Positions 23,352-32,595 of a stretch of DNA of 43,974 bases are shown one piece after another (within the stretch, counting starts at the first letter, position 1; every line of letters begins with the position of its first letter). Under the pieces are notes generated by a model. The model saw only the letters and a program-made list of their open reading frames with translations, had not been told where the DNA came from and did no database searches. The translations under genes and the position numbers were made by a program. This DNA is from Rikenellaceae bacterium (GTDB taxonomy: Bacteria; Bacteroidota; Bacteroidia; Bacteroidales; Rikenellaceae): assembly GCA_015060005.1 (NCBI GenBank), contig SUZI01000012.1, forward strand, positions 1 through 43,974, written 5' to 3'.

Positions 23352-26270
23352 GTGCAGAAGAAATTATCTATAATATTTGTCGCATTAATCTTTGGCGGTA
23401 TGCTCTTCGCTCAGGAGGCGGGCATAACGCAGGTGTCGCTACGCGAGAGCGAGCCAGCACCTGCCACAGTTGAGCAGACGAAGCCGCAGTCGCGACAGAA
23501 GAGTGCCCCTCCTCGTCGACGTAAGATTGATTTTATGGCTGACGAGGTGCATCCATACAATCGCGGTGGCGACAGCGTGGTGTGCTTTGTGGGTAACTTT
23601 GCAGCACATCACAACGGAGCCGTTATCTCGTGTGATAGTGCGGTGCGATTTAGCGACGCGCGTTGGGGCTTCTACGATAAGGTCATCATCAACCAGGACT
23701 CAATCTACATCTATGGCGACAGTGCTGTCTACGATGGTAACCTGAGCCTTGCGGAGGTATATGCACCTATTGTGAAGGTTGTCGATGGCGATGCGTTGCT
23801 CTATACCTATAACTTTACATTCAACACCGCCACCAAGATAGGTCGTTATAGTGAGGGTGGCGTGCTGGTGCAGGATAACGATATATTAGAGTCATATCGA
23901 GGTTATTATTACGCCAATGAGCACGATATCATCTGTGTTGATAAGGTTGAGGTGCACGGCTCGGATTATGATCTCAAGAGCGACTCGGTCATCTACAATA
24001 CCGAGACTAAGTTTGCCCGTTTCTTTACCAATACCGAGATTTGGAATGTCGATGGCGACTACCTATCGGCAGAGGAGGGAACATACGACCACGCACGCAA
24101 CGTCTATAACGTAACCCGCGACGGTTATATCCTTACCGCCGAGCAGGAGATTTGGGGCGATACGCTGACCTATGACCGAGCTAACGAGCATATCACAGCA
24201 CGTCGCAATATACAGATGGACGACTTCGAGAATAAGGTGCTTGCTGTGGGCGACTATGGTGAATATTGGAAGATGGATGGTCGTGCGATACTTACCAAGG
24301 AGCCAATAGCTATCAGCTACGATACCACCGAGGGTGATACCATCTTTATGCGTGCCGACACTATGTGGTTTGAGACTCGCAACCGTGAGGAGGATAAGCG
24401 AATGGAGGTTATCAAGGCTCGCGAGGATAGTATCCGTATGGTCGAGGAGGCACGACGTAAGGCAGAGGAGGCTGCTGCTGCCAAGGCAAAGGCTTTGGAG
24501 GAGGCTGCCGCTCGTGAGAAGGAGTACGAAGAGGCTCAGGCACGTAAGGCAGAGGAGGCTCGTTTGGCTGCCGAGAAGGCTGCTGCCGAGCAGGCGACTG
24601 CAGATGCGACAGAGACTCCACAGAGTGCCGAGGTTGCCACAACTGCAACCCCAGATACTCCACAGCCTACAACGCAGACCGTGGAGGTTGTAGAGAGTGA
24701 TACCACTGCTATGCAGACCGTAACAGAAGCAGATGCTCCTGCCGAGGATGCTGCTCTAACCGAGGCGACTGACGCTGAAGGTGTCGAGACTACAACAGAG
24801 GAGGTGAAGGCTGAGGGCGATGTTGCCCCAGAGGATAAAGCCGAGACCGAGACAAGTGAGGTAGAGGCTGCCGAGGGCGGTGCAACACTCCCTGTTGATA
24901 AGATTGATGAGGAGCGAGATAGTGCAAAGAAGGAGAAACTGAAGAAGAGACGTGAGAAGCGTAAGAAGAAGGGCGACGATACTGCTGAGGATACCTCTCA
25001 GGAGGAGCAGTTGCCTATGACAGCTGCCGACTCGTTGATGGCTGACAGCCTGGCTCGCCAGGACTCTATACGTATGCAGCTCGCGTTGGACTCTATCGTT
25101 AACGACTCGCTCTATCCCGACTCTATACTCACCCCTACACAGCTTGAGGCTCGTATGGAGAAGCGTAAGGCTGATGCCAAGGCGGAGGAGTTGCGTCGTA
25201 AGGCTGAGGAGCGTCGTATGTTCCTCGACTCGATAGCTAAGCAGCGTCAGGCGAAGATGATTGCCCAGTATGAGCGAGAGCGAGCTTTTGAGTTGCGTCA
25301 GATACAGAAGGACTCGGTGCGTCGTGCGAAGAAACGTGCCCGACGTATTGCTCGAGGTAAGGATGTGTCGGAGCTCGATATGCAGGATAGTATCGACGCA
25401 ATGAAGATGGAGGAGTTGCGTAAGGAGATAGTCGTTGATACCACCTCAACCGAGCAGGAGGAGGAGTTTGATGAGGCTCCGTTGACCGACTCTGTGGCGG
25501 TTGACACCCTGCCACCAGACTCTATCTATCGTTTGGTGAAGGCATATCGCAATGTGAGAATTTTCCGCTCCGATGCTCAGGCTGTCTGCGACTCGATGGT
25601 GGGCAATAGCACCGACTCTGTGATGCGTATGTACATAGAGCCTGTGTTGTGGAATAATCTCAACCAAATTGCGGCGGCTCAGGTGGATATGTATACCAAA
25701 AACCAGAAGCTCGAACGTGTAGAGTTTATGGAGAATCCGATAATGATTGCCGAGATTGATACAACATATTACAATCAGGTTACGGGTAAGAAGATGATTG
25801 CTTACTTCCGCGATAACGACATATATCGTAACGATGTCGATGGAAATGTGCAGACCATCTACTTCCAGCAAGAGAGCGAGCAGAGTAAGATTGTAACCGA
25901 CCTCATATATCTGGAGAGTGCGTCGGCGTCGTTCTATTTAGAGAAGCAGGAGTTGAAGGGTATAACCTATCGTAACGATGTGCCATTTACCATCTATCCG
26001 TTGGCACTCATCCCTGCCGACCAGCCTACGCGTCTGCCTAACTTTAAGTGGGTGCCCGAGTTGCGTCCCGAGCGTGAAGAGTTTATCATCGAGGGACTCC
26101 GCCCATCGCTCAGGGAGCGTAAGGCGTCGCGTAATCGCCCAACATTCCGTATCGTAAATCGTATGGATAGAGATAAGGAGCGATTTATCCGCCGAGGCAC
26201 GTGGGTGGACCGTGAGGACCAGCTAAAGCCCGATATTGTGGAGTGGCGTAATACTCGTACCAGGGAGTAA
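23352..26270 (+). CDS. Giant OstA/LptA-like protein with charged low-complexity insert
   Basis: A 972-residue exported protein. The start is GTG at 23352 (MQKKLSIIFVALIFGGMLFAQ when initiated), 15 bp after surA; there is no ATG alternative. Residues about 55-345 form an OstA-like beta-jellyroll (YNRGGDSVVCFVGNFAAHHNG, repeated short strands around DGD, YGDSAVYDG), related to LptA, which carries lipopolysaccharide to the outer membrane. Residues about 355-700 are a long Ala/Glu/Lys-rich and DSI-rich region, predicted helical or disordered. A second OstA-like block follows (about 720-900). The end is basic. LPS transport is inferred from family and place; the function of the insert is unknown. 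Confidence 0.83.
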   Translation: MQKKLSIIFVALIFGGMLFAQEAGITQVSLRESEPAPATVEQTKPQSRQKSAPPRRRKIDFMADEVHPYNRGGDSVVCFVGNFAAHHNGAVISCDSAVRFSDARWGFYDKVIINQDSIYIYGDSAVYDGNLSLAEVYAPIVKVVDGDALLYTYNFTFNTATKIGRYSEGGVLVQDNDILESYRGYYYANEHDIICVDKVEVHGSDYDLKSDSVIYNTETKFARFFTNTEIWNVDGDYLSAEEGTYDHARNVYNVTRDGYILTAEQEIWGDTLTYDRANEHITARRNIQMDDFENKVLAVGDYGEYWKMDGRAILTKEPIAISYDTTEGDTIFMRADTMWFETRNREEDKRMEVIKAREDSIRMVEEARRKAEEAAAAKAKALEEAAAREKEYEEAQARKAEEARLAAEKAAAEQATADATETPQSAEVATTATPDTPQPTTQTVEVVESDTTAMQTVTEADAPAEDAALTEATDAEGVETTTEEVKAEGDVAPEDKAETETSEVEAAEGGATLPVDKIDEERDSAKKEKLKKRREKRKKKGDDTAEDTSQEEQLPMTAADSLMADSLARQDSIRMQLALDSIVNDSLYPDSILTPTQLEARMEKRKADAKAEELRRKAEERRMFLDSIAKQRQAKMIAQYERERAFELRQIQKDSVRRAKKRARRIARGKDVSELDMQDSIDAMKMEELRKEIVVDTTSTEQEEEFDEAPLTDSVAVDTLPPDSIYRLVKAYRNVRIFRSDAQAVCDSMVGNSTDSVMRMYIEPVLWNNLNQIAAAQVDMYTKNQKLERVEFMENPIMIAEIDTTYYNQVTGKKMIAYFRDNDIYRNDVDGNVQTIYFQQESEQSKIVTDLIYLESASASFYLEKQELKGITYRNDVPFTIYPLALIPADQPTRLPNFKWVPELRPEREEFIIEGLRPSLRERKASRNRPTFRIVNRMDRDKERFIRRGTWVDREDQLKPDIVEWRNTRTRE

Positions 26271-26288
26271 TCCCCAGCCAAACAACAA

Positions 26289-26322
26289 AAAACTCTGTCC
26301 CACTCGGACAGAGTTTTTTTGC
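26289..26322. terminator. Bidirectional terminator
   Basis: 12-bp stem AAAACTCTGTCC/GGACAGAGTTTT with a 5-nt loop, then more T. It separates the convergent OstA and CoA-transferase genes. Confidence 0.85.
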
Positions 26323-26332
26323 TCTAAACGGT

Positions 26333-27634
26333 TTATTTCAATCTCAGAAATCCCACGCCGAATCGCTCCACAGCTGCCCGCTCCAGCATTTCGCGTGCCG
26401 ATGGGTCGGCTATTGATATCAGGGCTTTGGCTCGCTCGGCGAGGTTCTTGTTACGCAGATAGACTATACCGTGCTCGGTAGCTACATACTGCGTCTGGAA
26501 ACGCGTAGTTACGACTCCTGCACCTTGTGTCAAAGTAGGGACAATCTTCGATATGCCCTTGCTCGTTATGGATGGGAGTGCGATGAAACACTTACCGCCC
26601 TCGCTCAGTGCTCCGCCATACATAAAGTCGTGTTGACCACCTACGCCTGAAAAGATTGTCGTGCCTATCGAGTCGGCACATATCTGTCCCGTGAGGTCAA
26701 TCTCCAATGCAGAGTTTATCGCCATAACCTTTGGATTTTGGCGTATGTTCTGTGGGTCGTTTGTCCACGCTACGTCGCGGAATACTACATCACGGTTGTT
26801 GTCTAAGTAGTCGTATAGGCGGCGGCTACCCAGGGCCAAACACGCTAACGACTGTCCCGGATAGAGTTTTTTGAGCGAGTTGTCGATTATGCCCTTCTGT
26901 ATGAGTGGCACGACACCATCGGTCATTGCCTCGGTGTGGAGTCCCAGGTGTTTGTGGTCGTGCAGTGCGTCGAGCACAGCATTAGGTATGCCTCCTACGC
27001 CAATCTGCAACGTAGCACCGTTGGGCACTTCAGCTGCAATATAGTTACCTATCTTACGCTCCATTTCGTTCGGAACAGCTATCGGAAGCTCCACCAATGG
27101 CTCATCGCCCCGGACAAGAGCTGCAATCTTCGAGATGTGTATCACCGAGTCGCCAAAGGTGCGAGGCATATATTTGTTTACCTGGGCGATGATAGTCTTG
27201 GAGCACTCCGCAGCCGAGAAAGCTAAGTCGGCAGATATGCCGTATGATACATATCCCTCGTCGTCAGGCTCCGAGACGTTGAGCAGTGTAACATCTAATG
27301 GCACCTGACCGCTACGGAAGAGGAATGGTATCTCGCCCAAAAATGCGGGTATAGCCTGTCCTACGCCCTCCTTGATAGCCTTGCGTACGCAGTTGGCAAC
27401 GAAGAAACTATTGGTCTCAAACGAGTCCATCAGCTCCGCTTTAGCATAAGGGGCATCGCTCTTGCCTATTGCGAAGGCTGAATAGACCTTTACGCCTCTT
27501 AGCTCCTCTGCACGGTCGGTCATCGCCTGGACCAACACCTCGGGGATGGATGTTGAGCCCTGGATGTATACCGAGTCGCCCGATTTAATCAGTCGTACAG
27601 CCTCCTGTGCCGATACATATTTAATCTCTGCCAT
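26333..27634 (-). CDS. Acetyl-CoA hydrolase/transferase family CoA-transferase
   Basis: A 433-residue class I CoA-transferase of the acetyl-CoA hydrolase/4-hydroxybutyrate CoA-transferase group. The C-terminal half has the glycine loop GVGGIP (212-217) and the catalytic-type Glu235 in GLHTEAMTDG, equivalent in context to the glutamate that forms the thioester in 4-hydroxybutyrate CoA-transferase. Later come SALEIDLTGQ and GVGGQHDF. It overlaps the aminotransferase gene by one base (TAATG). Following IorAB, it could move CoA from an arylacetyl-CoA to acetate or another acid, releasing the aryl acid. The exact acyl partners cannot be read from sequence. Confidence 0.87.
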   Translation of the reverse strand: MAEIKYVSAQEAVRLIKSGDSVYIQGSTSIPEVLVQAMTDRAEELRGVKVYSAFAIGKSDAPYAKAELMDSFETNSFFVANCVRKAIKEGVGQAIPAFLGEIPFLFRSGQVPLDVTLLNVSEPDDEGYVSYGISADLAFSAAECSKTIIAQVNKYMPRTFGDSVIHISKIAALVRGDEPLVELPIAVPNEMERKIGNYIAAEVPNGATLQIGVGGIPNAVLDALHDHKHLGLHTEAMTDGVVPLIQKGIIDNSLKKLYPGQSLACLALGSRRLYDYLDNNRDVVFRDVAWTNDPQNIRQNPKVMAINSALEIDLTGQICADSIGTTIFSGVGGQHDFMYGGALSEGGKCFIALPSITSKGISKIVPTLTQGAGVVTTRFQTQYVATEHGIVYLRNKNLAERAKALISIADPSAREMLERAAVERFGVGFLRLK

Positions 27635-28947
27635 TAGTAATCTCTGCTAAAAAGTTTCAAACGCTTGTCTAACTCATCATACTGCACCTCCGAGATAGAG
27701 GATGTACAGCCTCGCAGTCCCTCGCGTGCACTTCCTGTGCCGCTGAGAGGAATGGCACTTATGCCATAGTAGATGAGTTTGTTGATGAGCATCTCGCCCG
27801 TCATATCTTTATATCCAAATGTAAAGAAGAAGCCGTCGCCAACCTCCTGGTCGCAATCCTTGTCGTAGACTATATGGAAGCCGTTGCTCAGCATAATATC
27901 CTTCACGCGTTGAGCTCTGCGACCATACTCCTTGACCGACTCTATGTAGTTGAACTCTCCGTCGGATGCAGCCTTGAACATAGCTGTCATAGCATACTGT
28001 ACGGTGTGAGTTACACCTGCCGAGAGGCAATAGAGAATCTTATGTATGAGCGACTGCCCGAAGTGTCCGTTGCCATAGCGACGCTCAAACCCGCTGAACT
28101 CTCGCTCGAAGAGCTCCTCGCTGATGGCTATGAGAGCACCTCGCTGTCCTGCGTATGAGAAAATCTTCGATGCCGAGAGTAGTTGCACATAGTTATCGGT
28201 GTATCGTGCTACCGTAGGCTGGAATGGTGGCTGGAATGGTACTGAGCGGTCCTCGCGGAAGTCCATATTAAGATATGCCAAATCCTCTATTACCACCACA
28301 TCGTACTTCGTTGCCAGCTCGCCTATGGTACGGAGCTCTCGCTCGTTAAGACACATCCACGATGGGTTATTAGGGTTCGAGAAGAGCATAGCCGCCACCT
28401 TGCCGCTACGGAGATACTCCTCAATCTTTGGACCGAGCTTCTCGTCGCGGTAGTCGGCAACATCGAACGAGAGATAGGGTATCTCCATTACCCGGCATTG
28501 CTGCTTCTGCACAGGAAAACCAGGGTCCAGGAATAGTATCGTATCACGCTCATCACGCATCTGTTTACACGCAAGTAGGGTAGTGAAGGCTCCCTGCATA
28601 GAGCCAACCGTGGGGACAATACACTTCTCGGGTACGTCAATATTGATGAACGCCTTGATGAAGCGTGAAGCCTCGCGTTTTAACTCCTCGATACCCATAA
28701 TAGCCGGATATTTGGCTGCTATGCCTGTCTCGATAGCTTTCCGCTCTGCCTCGATGCCAATCCTCGAGGGCTCAAGACCAGGTACACCCATCTCCATACG
28801 TACGTAGCGTTCACCTGTGGCACGCTCGATGTCCGACACTACACTCACTAACTGACGTATTGTAGCGTTGCCTAACTCTTTGGCATTACGCAGACCATTG
28901 GCGATACATATTGCATCGACCAACTCCTTGTTTAGTGGGGAATTCAT
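27634..28947 (-). CDS. PLP-dependent class I/II aminotransferase
   Basis: A 437-residue fold-type I aminotransferase. PLP-binding features are: the phosphate-contacting segment near VGSMQGAF (about 114-121), NPNNPSW (191-197), EDLAY (221-225, with the Asp that pairs the pyridine nitrogen), and the Schiff-base Lys261 in SASKIFSYAGQRG. The C-terminus contains GSAREGLRGC, where an Arg usually binds the substrate carboxylate. By context (iorB 8 bp upstream, CoA-transferase overlapped downstream) it probably deaminates an aromatic or branched amino acid to the 2-oxo acid used by IorAB. The substrate is an inference. Confidence 0.87.
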   Translation of the reverse strand: MNSPLNKELVDAICIANGLRNAKELGNATIRQLVSVVSDIERATGERYVRMEMGVPGLEPSRIGIEAERKAIETGIAAKYPAIMGIEELKREASRFIKAFINIDVPEKCIVPTVGSMQGAFTTLLACKQMRDERDTILFLDPGFPVQKQQCRVMEIPYLSFDVADYRDEKLGPKIEEYLRSGKVAAMLFSNPNNPSWMCLNERELRTIGELATKYDVVVIEDLAYLNMDFREDRSVPFQPPFQPTVARYTDNYVQLLSASKIFSYAGQRGALIAISEELFEREFSGFERRYGNGHFGQSLIHKILYCLSAGVTHTVQYAMTAMFKAASDGEFNYIESVKEYGRRAQRVKDIMLSNGFHIVYDKDCDQEVGDGFFFTFGYKDMTGEMLINKLIYYGISAIPLSGTGSAREGLRGCTSSISEVQYDELDKRLKLFSRDY

Positions 28948-28955
28948 ACTCTTGG

Positions 28956-29534
28956 CTATTTAATGCTGTTATCTATTCCTGCTTGTAGAGCTGCTAAGTT
29001 CTTTGCTACGACGTCGTCGCCCTTGCGAGCAAATATACGCTCTACGCCAGCCTTTATCTTCCTATCCTCGATACCGAGCATAGGTGTCGCCGCACCGAGC
29101 AACACCATATTTGCTGCTTGCAAAGGTGCCCCTGCCTCTTTGGCAAGTTGCTCCACGTTGAGCATTACCACACGTGGCAGAGCCTCTAAACGTGCGTGCA
29201 GAGTCTCCAAGTCGGGATAGTTATCAATGTTTACGAAAGGCACCGAGTTGGTTACAATCCAACCATCCTGCTTGAGATAGGGGAGATATCTCAGTGCCTC
29301 CATAGGCTCTAACGATATGATGATGTCGGCTCCGCCCTTTGGTATTAGGTCGCTTGCTATGGGCGAAGATGATAGTCGCAGATTAGACTGCACGTCGCCA
29401 CCTCGCTGGCTCATACCGTGCACCTCAGCCTGCTTGATGTAGAGGTTGTCTGCCATAGCTGCCTCGCCTATGATTGTAGCGATGGAGAGTATTCCCTGAC
29501 CTCCCACTCCTGCCAATATAATATCTTTTTTCAT
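28956..29534 (-). CDS. iorB: Indolepyruvate:ferredoxin oxidoreductase beta subunit
   Basis: A 192-residue protein consisting of the gamma-domain of 2-oxoacid:ferredoxin oxidoreductases: MKKDIILAGVGGQGILS at the N-terminus, then AEVHGMSQRGGDVQSNLRLS (about 37-57), and P.GGADIIISLEP. The GGQG loop and the GMSQRGG motif are hallmarks of IorB/KorC-type subunits, which form the CoA-binding side of the enzyme. It lies 29 bp after iorA and 8 bp before the aminotransferase. It is a usual length for IorB. Confidence 0.9.
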   Translation of the reverse strand: MKKDIILAGVGGQGILSIATIIGEAAMADNLYIKQAEVHGMSQRGGDVQSNLRLSSSPIASDLIPKGGADIIISLEPMEALRYLPYLKQDGWIVTNSVPFVNIDNYPDLETLHARLEALPRVVMLNVEQLAKEAGAPLQAANMVLLGAATPMLGIEDRKIKAGVERIFARKGDDVVAKNLAALQAGIDNSIK

Positions 29535-29563
29535 CTCTGTTCTGTTTTAAGGTTTTGCGTCAA

Positions 29564-31171
29564 TTACTTCTTCTTTTGCTGCTTGGCGTGTCGTTTGAGT
29601 GTCTGTATGCACTCTCGGCGTGGTATCACCACCGAGACGCCCTCGTAGGCTATCTCTTCGCGTAAAATCTGCTTTATCTCCTCCATATTCTTTGGCAGAG
29701 GCACAACGGTGCGTATATGCCCCTTCTCGACGCCTATGCCCTCGCATATAGCCTCTATGCGACCCGTGCCGGCAGAGTCCTGACCTCCGGTCATTCCTGT
29801 GGTGAGGTTGTCCGAGATGACTATCACGACATTTGCCTTGGCATTGACGCAGTCGAGCAAGCCGGTTATTCCCGAGTGGGTAAATGTCGAGTCGCCTATG
29901 ACCGCAAACGATGGATGTTGTCCTGCCTCGGCAGCACCCTTAGCCATAGTTATTGACGCTCCCATCTCCACACATGTGTCTATTGCACGGAATGGAGGCA
30001 TAGCACCGAGTGTGTAGCAGCCGATGTCGGCAAACACGCGTGGCGATGGATATTCGCGTGCCACCTCGTTCAGTGCGTTGTACATATCGCGGTGTCCACA
30101 TCCCTGGCATAGTGCAGGTGGGCGAGGAGCTACCAGCGGCTCGGCATCGTATGTCGCCAAAGCCTCCAATCCGAGAGCCTTACGAACACAGTCGGGATTG
30201 AGCTCTCCTGCACGTGGTAGTAATCCTGTCAGTCGACCTGCGACCTCTATCGTCGAAGGGATTAATGCTCGCAGCTGCTCCTCTACCACAGGCTGTCCCT
30301 CCTCCATAACGATAATCTGCTCCACGCCCTCACCAACGAGCTCTTGGATGAGCGTTTTAGGCAATGGATATTGCGAAATTTTCACTACGGGGTTAGGGCA
30401 TCCTGCGGGGTAGTTCTCCATCAGATAGTTGTATGCTATACCACACGCTACTATTGCACGTCTCTTATCTTCGCCATCTATAAGGGAGTTAAATCCCGAG
30501 CGAGCAGCCTCATCCTCGAAGAGTGTCTGCTCCTCAAGCAAGGTGTTATACCTTATGCGTGAGTTCGCCGGCAAGAGAATCCACTGACGTGGTCGCTTAG
30601 GTGTTGAACACTCATTTTGTGCCCTCTGCTCGCCCGTCTCAACCACTGCACGTGAGTGTGCCATACGTGTGGTTATTCTTATCAGTACGGGTATCTGGAA
30701 CTGCTCCGAGAAGTCGAAAGCATATCGTGTCATATCGTATGCCTCCTGCTGCGACGATGGCTCGAAGGTAGGTATAAGGGCAAACTTACCGTAGAAACGC
30801 GAGTCCTGCTCATTTTGCGATGAGTGCATCGAGGGGTCATCAGCTGCCACTACTACCAATCCGCCATTAGCACCCGTCATCGCCGAGTTTACAAAGGCAT
30901 CGGCTGCTACGTTCATACCTACGTGCTTCATACATACCATAGCACGTTTACCCATATATGACATTCCGAGAGCCGACTCCATAGCGGTCTTCTCGTTGCT
31001 TGCCCATCGGCAATGCACTGTGGGCTCACCTTCACGTCGGCGAGCTTGTTGTAGTTGTATGAATTCTGTGATTTCAGTCGAAGGTGTGCCAGGGTAGGCA
31101 TACACACCCGATAATCCTGCGTGGAGGGCAGCCAAAGCTATCGCCTCGTCGCCCAGAAGAAGCCTTTTCAT
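29564..31171 (-). CDS. iorA: Indolepyruvate:ferredoxin oxidoreductase alpha subunit
   Basis: A 535-residue thiamine-diphosphate enzyme that oxidatively decarboxylates aryl pyruvates to arylacetyl-CoA with ferredoxin as acceptor. ATG 31171 is chosen over a TTG two codons upstream. The N-terminal pyrimidine-binding domain begins GDEAIALAALHAG and YAYPGTPSTEI. The ThDP-binding domain has GDSTFTHSGITGL and ISDNLTTGMTGGQ (about 400-430), and CQGCGHR. IorA of many archaea and bacteria ends in a ferredoxin-like domain with two CxxCxxC motifs. Here the protein ends IPRRECIQTLKRHAKQQKKK, so the iron-sulfur domain is absent and electrons must leave by another route or another subunit. Confidence 0.92.
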   Translation of the reverse strand: MKRLLLGDEAIALAALHAGLSGVYAYPGTPSTEITEFIQLQQARRREGEPTVHCRWASNEKTAMESALGMSYMGKRAMVCMKHVGMNVAADAFVNSAMTGANGGLVVVAADDPSMHSSQNEQDSRFYGKFALIPTFEPSSQQEAYDMTRYAFDFSEQFQIPVLIRITTRMAHSRAVVETGEQRAQNECSTPKRPRQWILLPANSRIRYNTLLEEQTLFEDEAARSGFNSLIDGEDKRRAIVACGIAYNYLMENYPAGCPNPVVKISQYPLPKTLIQELVGEGVEQIIVMEEGQPVVEEQLRALIPSTIEVAGRLTGLLPRAGELNPDCVRKALGLEALATYDAEPLVAPRPPALCQGCGHRDMYNALNEVAREYPSPRVFADIGCYTLGAMPPFRAIDTCVEMGASITMAKGAAEAGQHPSFAVIGDSTFTHSGITGLLDCVNAKANVVIVISDNLTTGMTGGQDSAGTGRIEAICEGIGVEKGHIRTVVPLPKNMEEIKQILREEIAYEGVSVVIPRRECIQTLKRHAKQQKKK

Positions 31172-31240
31172 AACCAAAAAGTTGTAGGTTTACTCTCTAA
31201 ATTTTTTCAGGTGTTCTGTTGGTCGCAAACACCCTCTTAC

Positions 31241-31272
31241 CAAAGATAAGAATAAATTTTGAGTTAGCCTAA
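31241..31272 (-). promoter_or_regulatory. Promoter of the ior operon
   Basis: Minus-strand TATCTTTG (31241-31248) and TTAG (31269-31272) with 20-bp spacing, giving a leader of about 60 nt before iorA. Confidence 0.6.
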
Positions 31273-31326
31273 CATTGTGGCTTGAAAATGCTAACTTTTT
31301 ATCATTTAGGATTATATGCTTGGTTG

Positions 31327-32538
31327 CTACTCCTTGGCAAAACGGTCCGTAACAGTAGCACAAGCGGCATCGCCCGTAATGTTGAGCACCGTACGTATCA
31401 TATCGAATATTCTATCCAGAGCATATAGCAGAGGCAGTCCCTCGACGGGTATTCCCGCAGCCACCAATACCGCTACGACCAGGAGTGTAGGACCTGGCAC
31501 ACCTGCCTGACCTATGCTGCCGAGCGAGGCTGTTATGGCTATTGCTATATATTGTCCCATACCGAGTTCTATGCCGTAGAATTGAGCGAAGAACATCGCC
31601 ACAAGTGTGTAATATATGGCATTTCCTGACATATTGATTGTCGCACCCAGAGGCACCACAAATCCACTCGTCTGCTTCGATATACCCATATCGTCGCACG
31701 CCTTCATCGTCAGTGGTAGGGTAGCCATCGACGAGGCTGTCGAGAAGGCTATAATCTGCGGACGCACCATATTGCGGAAGAACACCTTGAGTGGTACGCG
31801 TGAAATGAGCTTTATGGTCAGAGGGTAGAGCAGCAGACCCATAACCGCTACCGCTAACAGGTCTACCCACAATAGGTTAGCAACCTTGACAAGTATGCCG
31901 AAACCGAATGTTCCCGTAGCATCTGCCATCAAACCGAATACGCCGAGAGGTGCCACCCACATCACCTTGCCTATGCACCAGATGAGAGCCTCCAGCACGT
32001 AGTTCAGACCGTTGATAACCTTTTCCCGCTTCTCTTTGGCTATGGCTGCAACTCCAAATCCGAGGAAGAGTCCGAATATTATTATTTGCAGGATGTTGCC
32101 CGTAGCAAGAGCCTCGATAGGGTTGGCTGGTATCATATCGATTATCGTTCCCCAGAATGTCATCTCGGGCACACTCTCCGAAGTCTTGGGCTGGCTGCTC
32201 AGCAATGATATGCTCTCTGAGCTAAGACCCGCTCCTGGCTGAAATATCAATCCTGCCACGACAGCCACTGCCACAGCTATAAATGTGGTGATTATGATGT
32301 AGCCTATGCTCACTACGCCTATCCTGCCTGCCGAGCGGCTGCCGCCCAATGTTGCTGCACCCGAGATTATCGAGACAGCTACCAGAGGCACTACCAGCAT
32401 CTTTATCAGCTGTATGAATACATCGCCCAGGGGCTTGAACATAGCCGCTGCGTCGCCCATCGCCACACCGACAGCTATTCCTGCGACCATAGCCGCTAAA
32501 ATCCAGCAACCGAGATTTTTTAGTATGCTCTTTATCAT
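31327..32538 (-). CDS. Dicarboxylate/amino acid:cation symporter (DAACS family)
   Basis: A 403-residue transporter of the GltP/DctA/SstT family with about eight transmembrane helices and two re-entrant loops. HP1 carries the serine-rich motif FSTASSMATLP. TM7 carries NMSGNAIYY, a variant of the NMDGT cation-binding motif in which Asp is replaced by Ser. HP2 is around GQAGVPGP, and TM8 has RTVLNITGDAAC, where the Arg and Asp bind the substrate side chain or amino group. The substrate is probably an acidic or neutral amino acid or a dicarboxylate, with Na+ or H+. It lies 57 bp after the MFS gene on the same strand. Confidence 0.9.
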   Translation of the reverse strand: MIKSILKNLGCWILAAMVAGIAVGVAMGDAAAMFKPLGDVFIQLIKMLVVPLVAVSIISGAATLGGSRSAGRIGVVSIGYIIITTFIAVAVAVVAGLIFQPGAGLSSESISLLSSQPKTSESVPEMTFWGTIIDMIPANPIEALATGNILQIIIFGLFLGFGVAAIAKEKREKVINGLNYVLEALIWCIGKVMWVAPLGVFGLMADATGTFGFGILVKVANLLWVDLLAVAVMGLLLYPLTIKLISRVPLKVFFRNMVRPQIIAFSTASSMATLPLTMKACDDMGISKQTSGFVVPLGATINMSGNAIYYTLVAMFFAQFYGIELGMGQYIAIAITASLGSIGQAGVPGPTLLVVAVLVAAGIPVEGLPLLYALDRIFDMIRTVLNITGDAACATVTDRFAKE

Positions 32539-32595
32539 CGCTCAATTGTTTTGTTAAAGGTAGTGATTGTTGGCTTAATATCAAAGTTTATGCCT

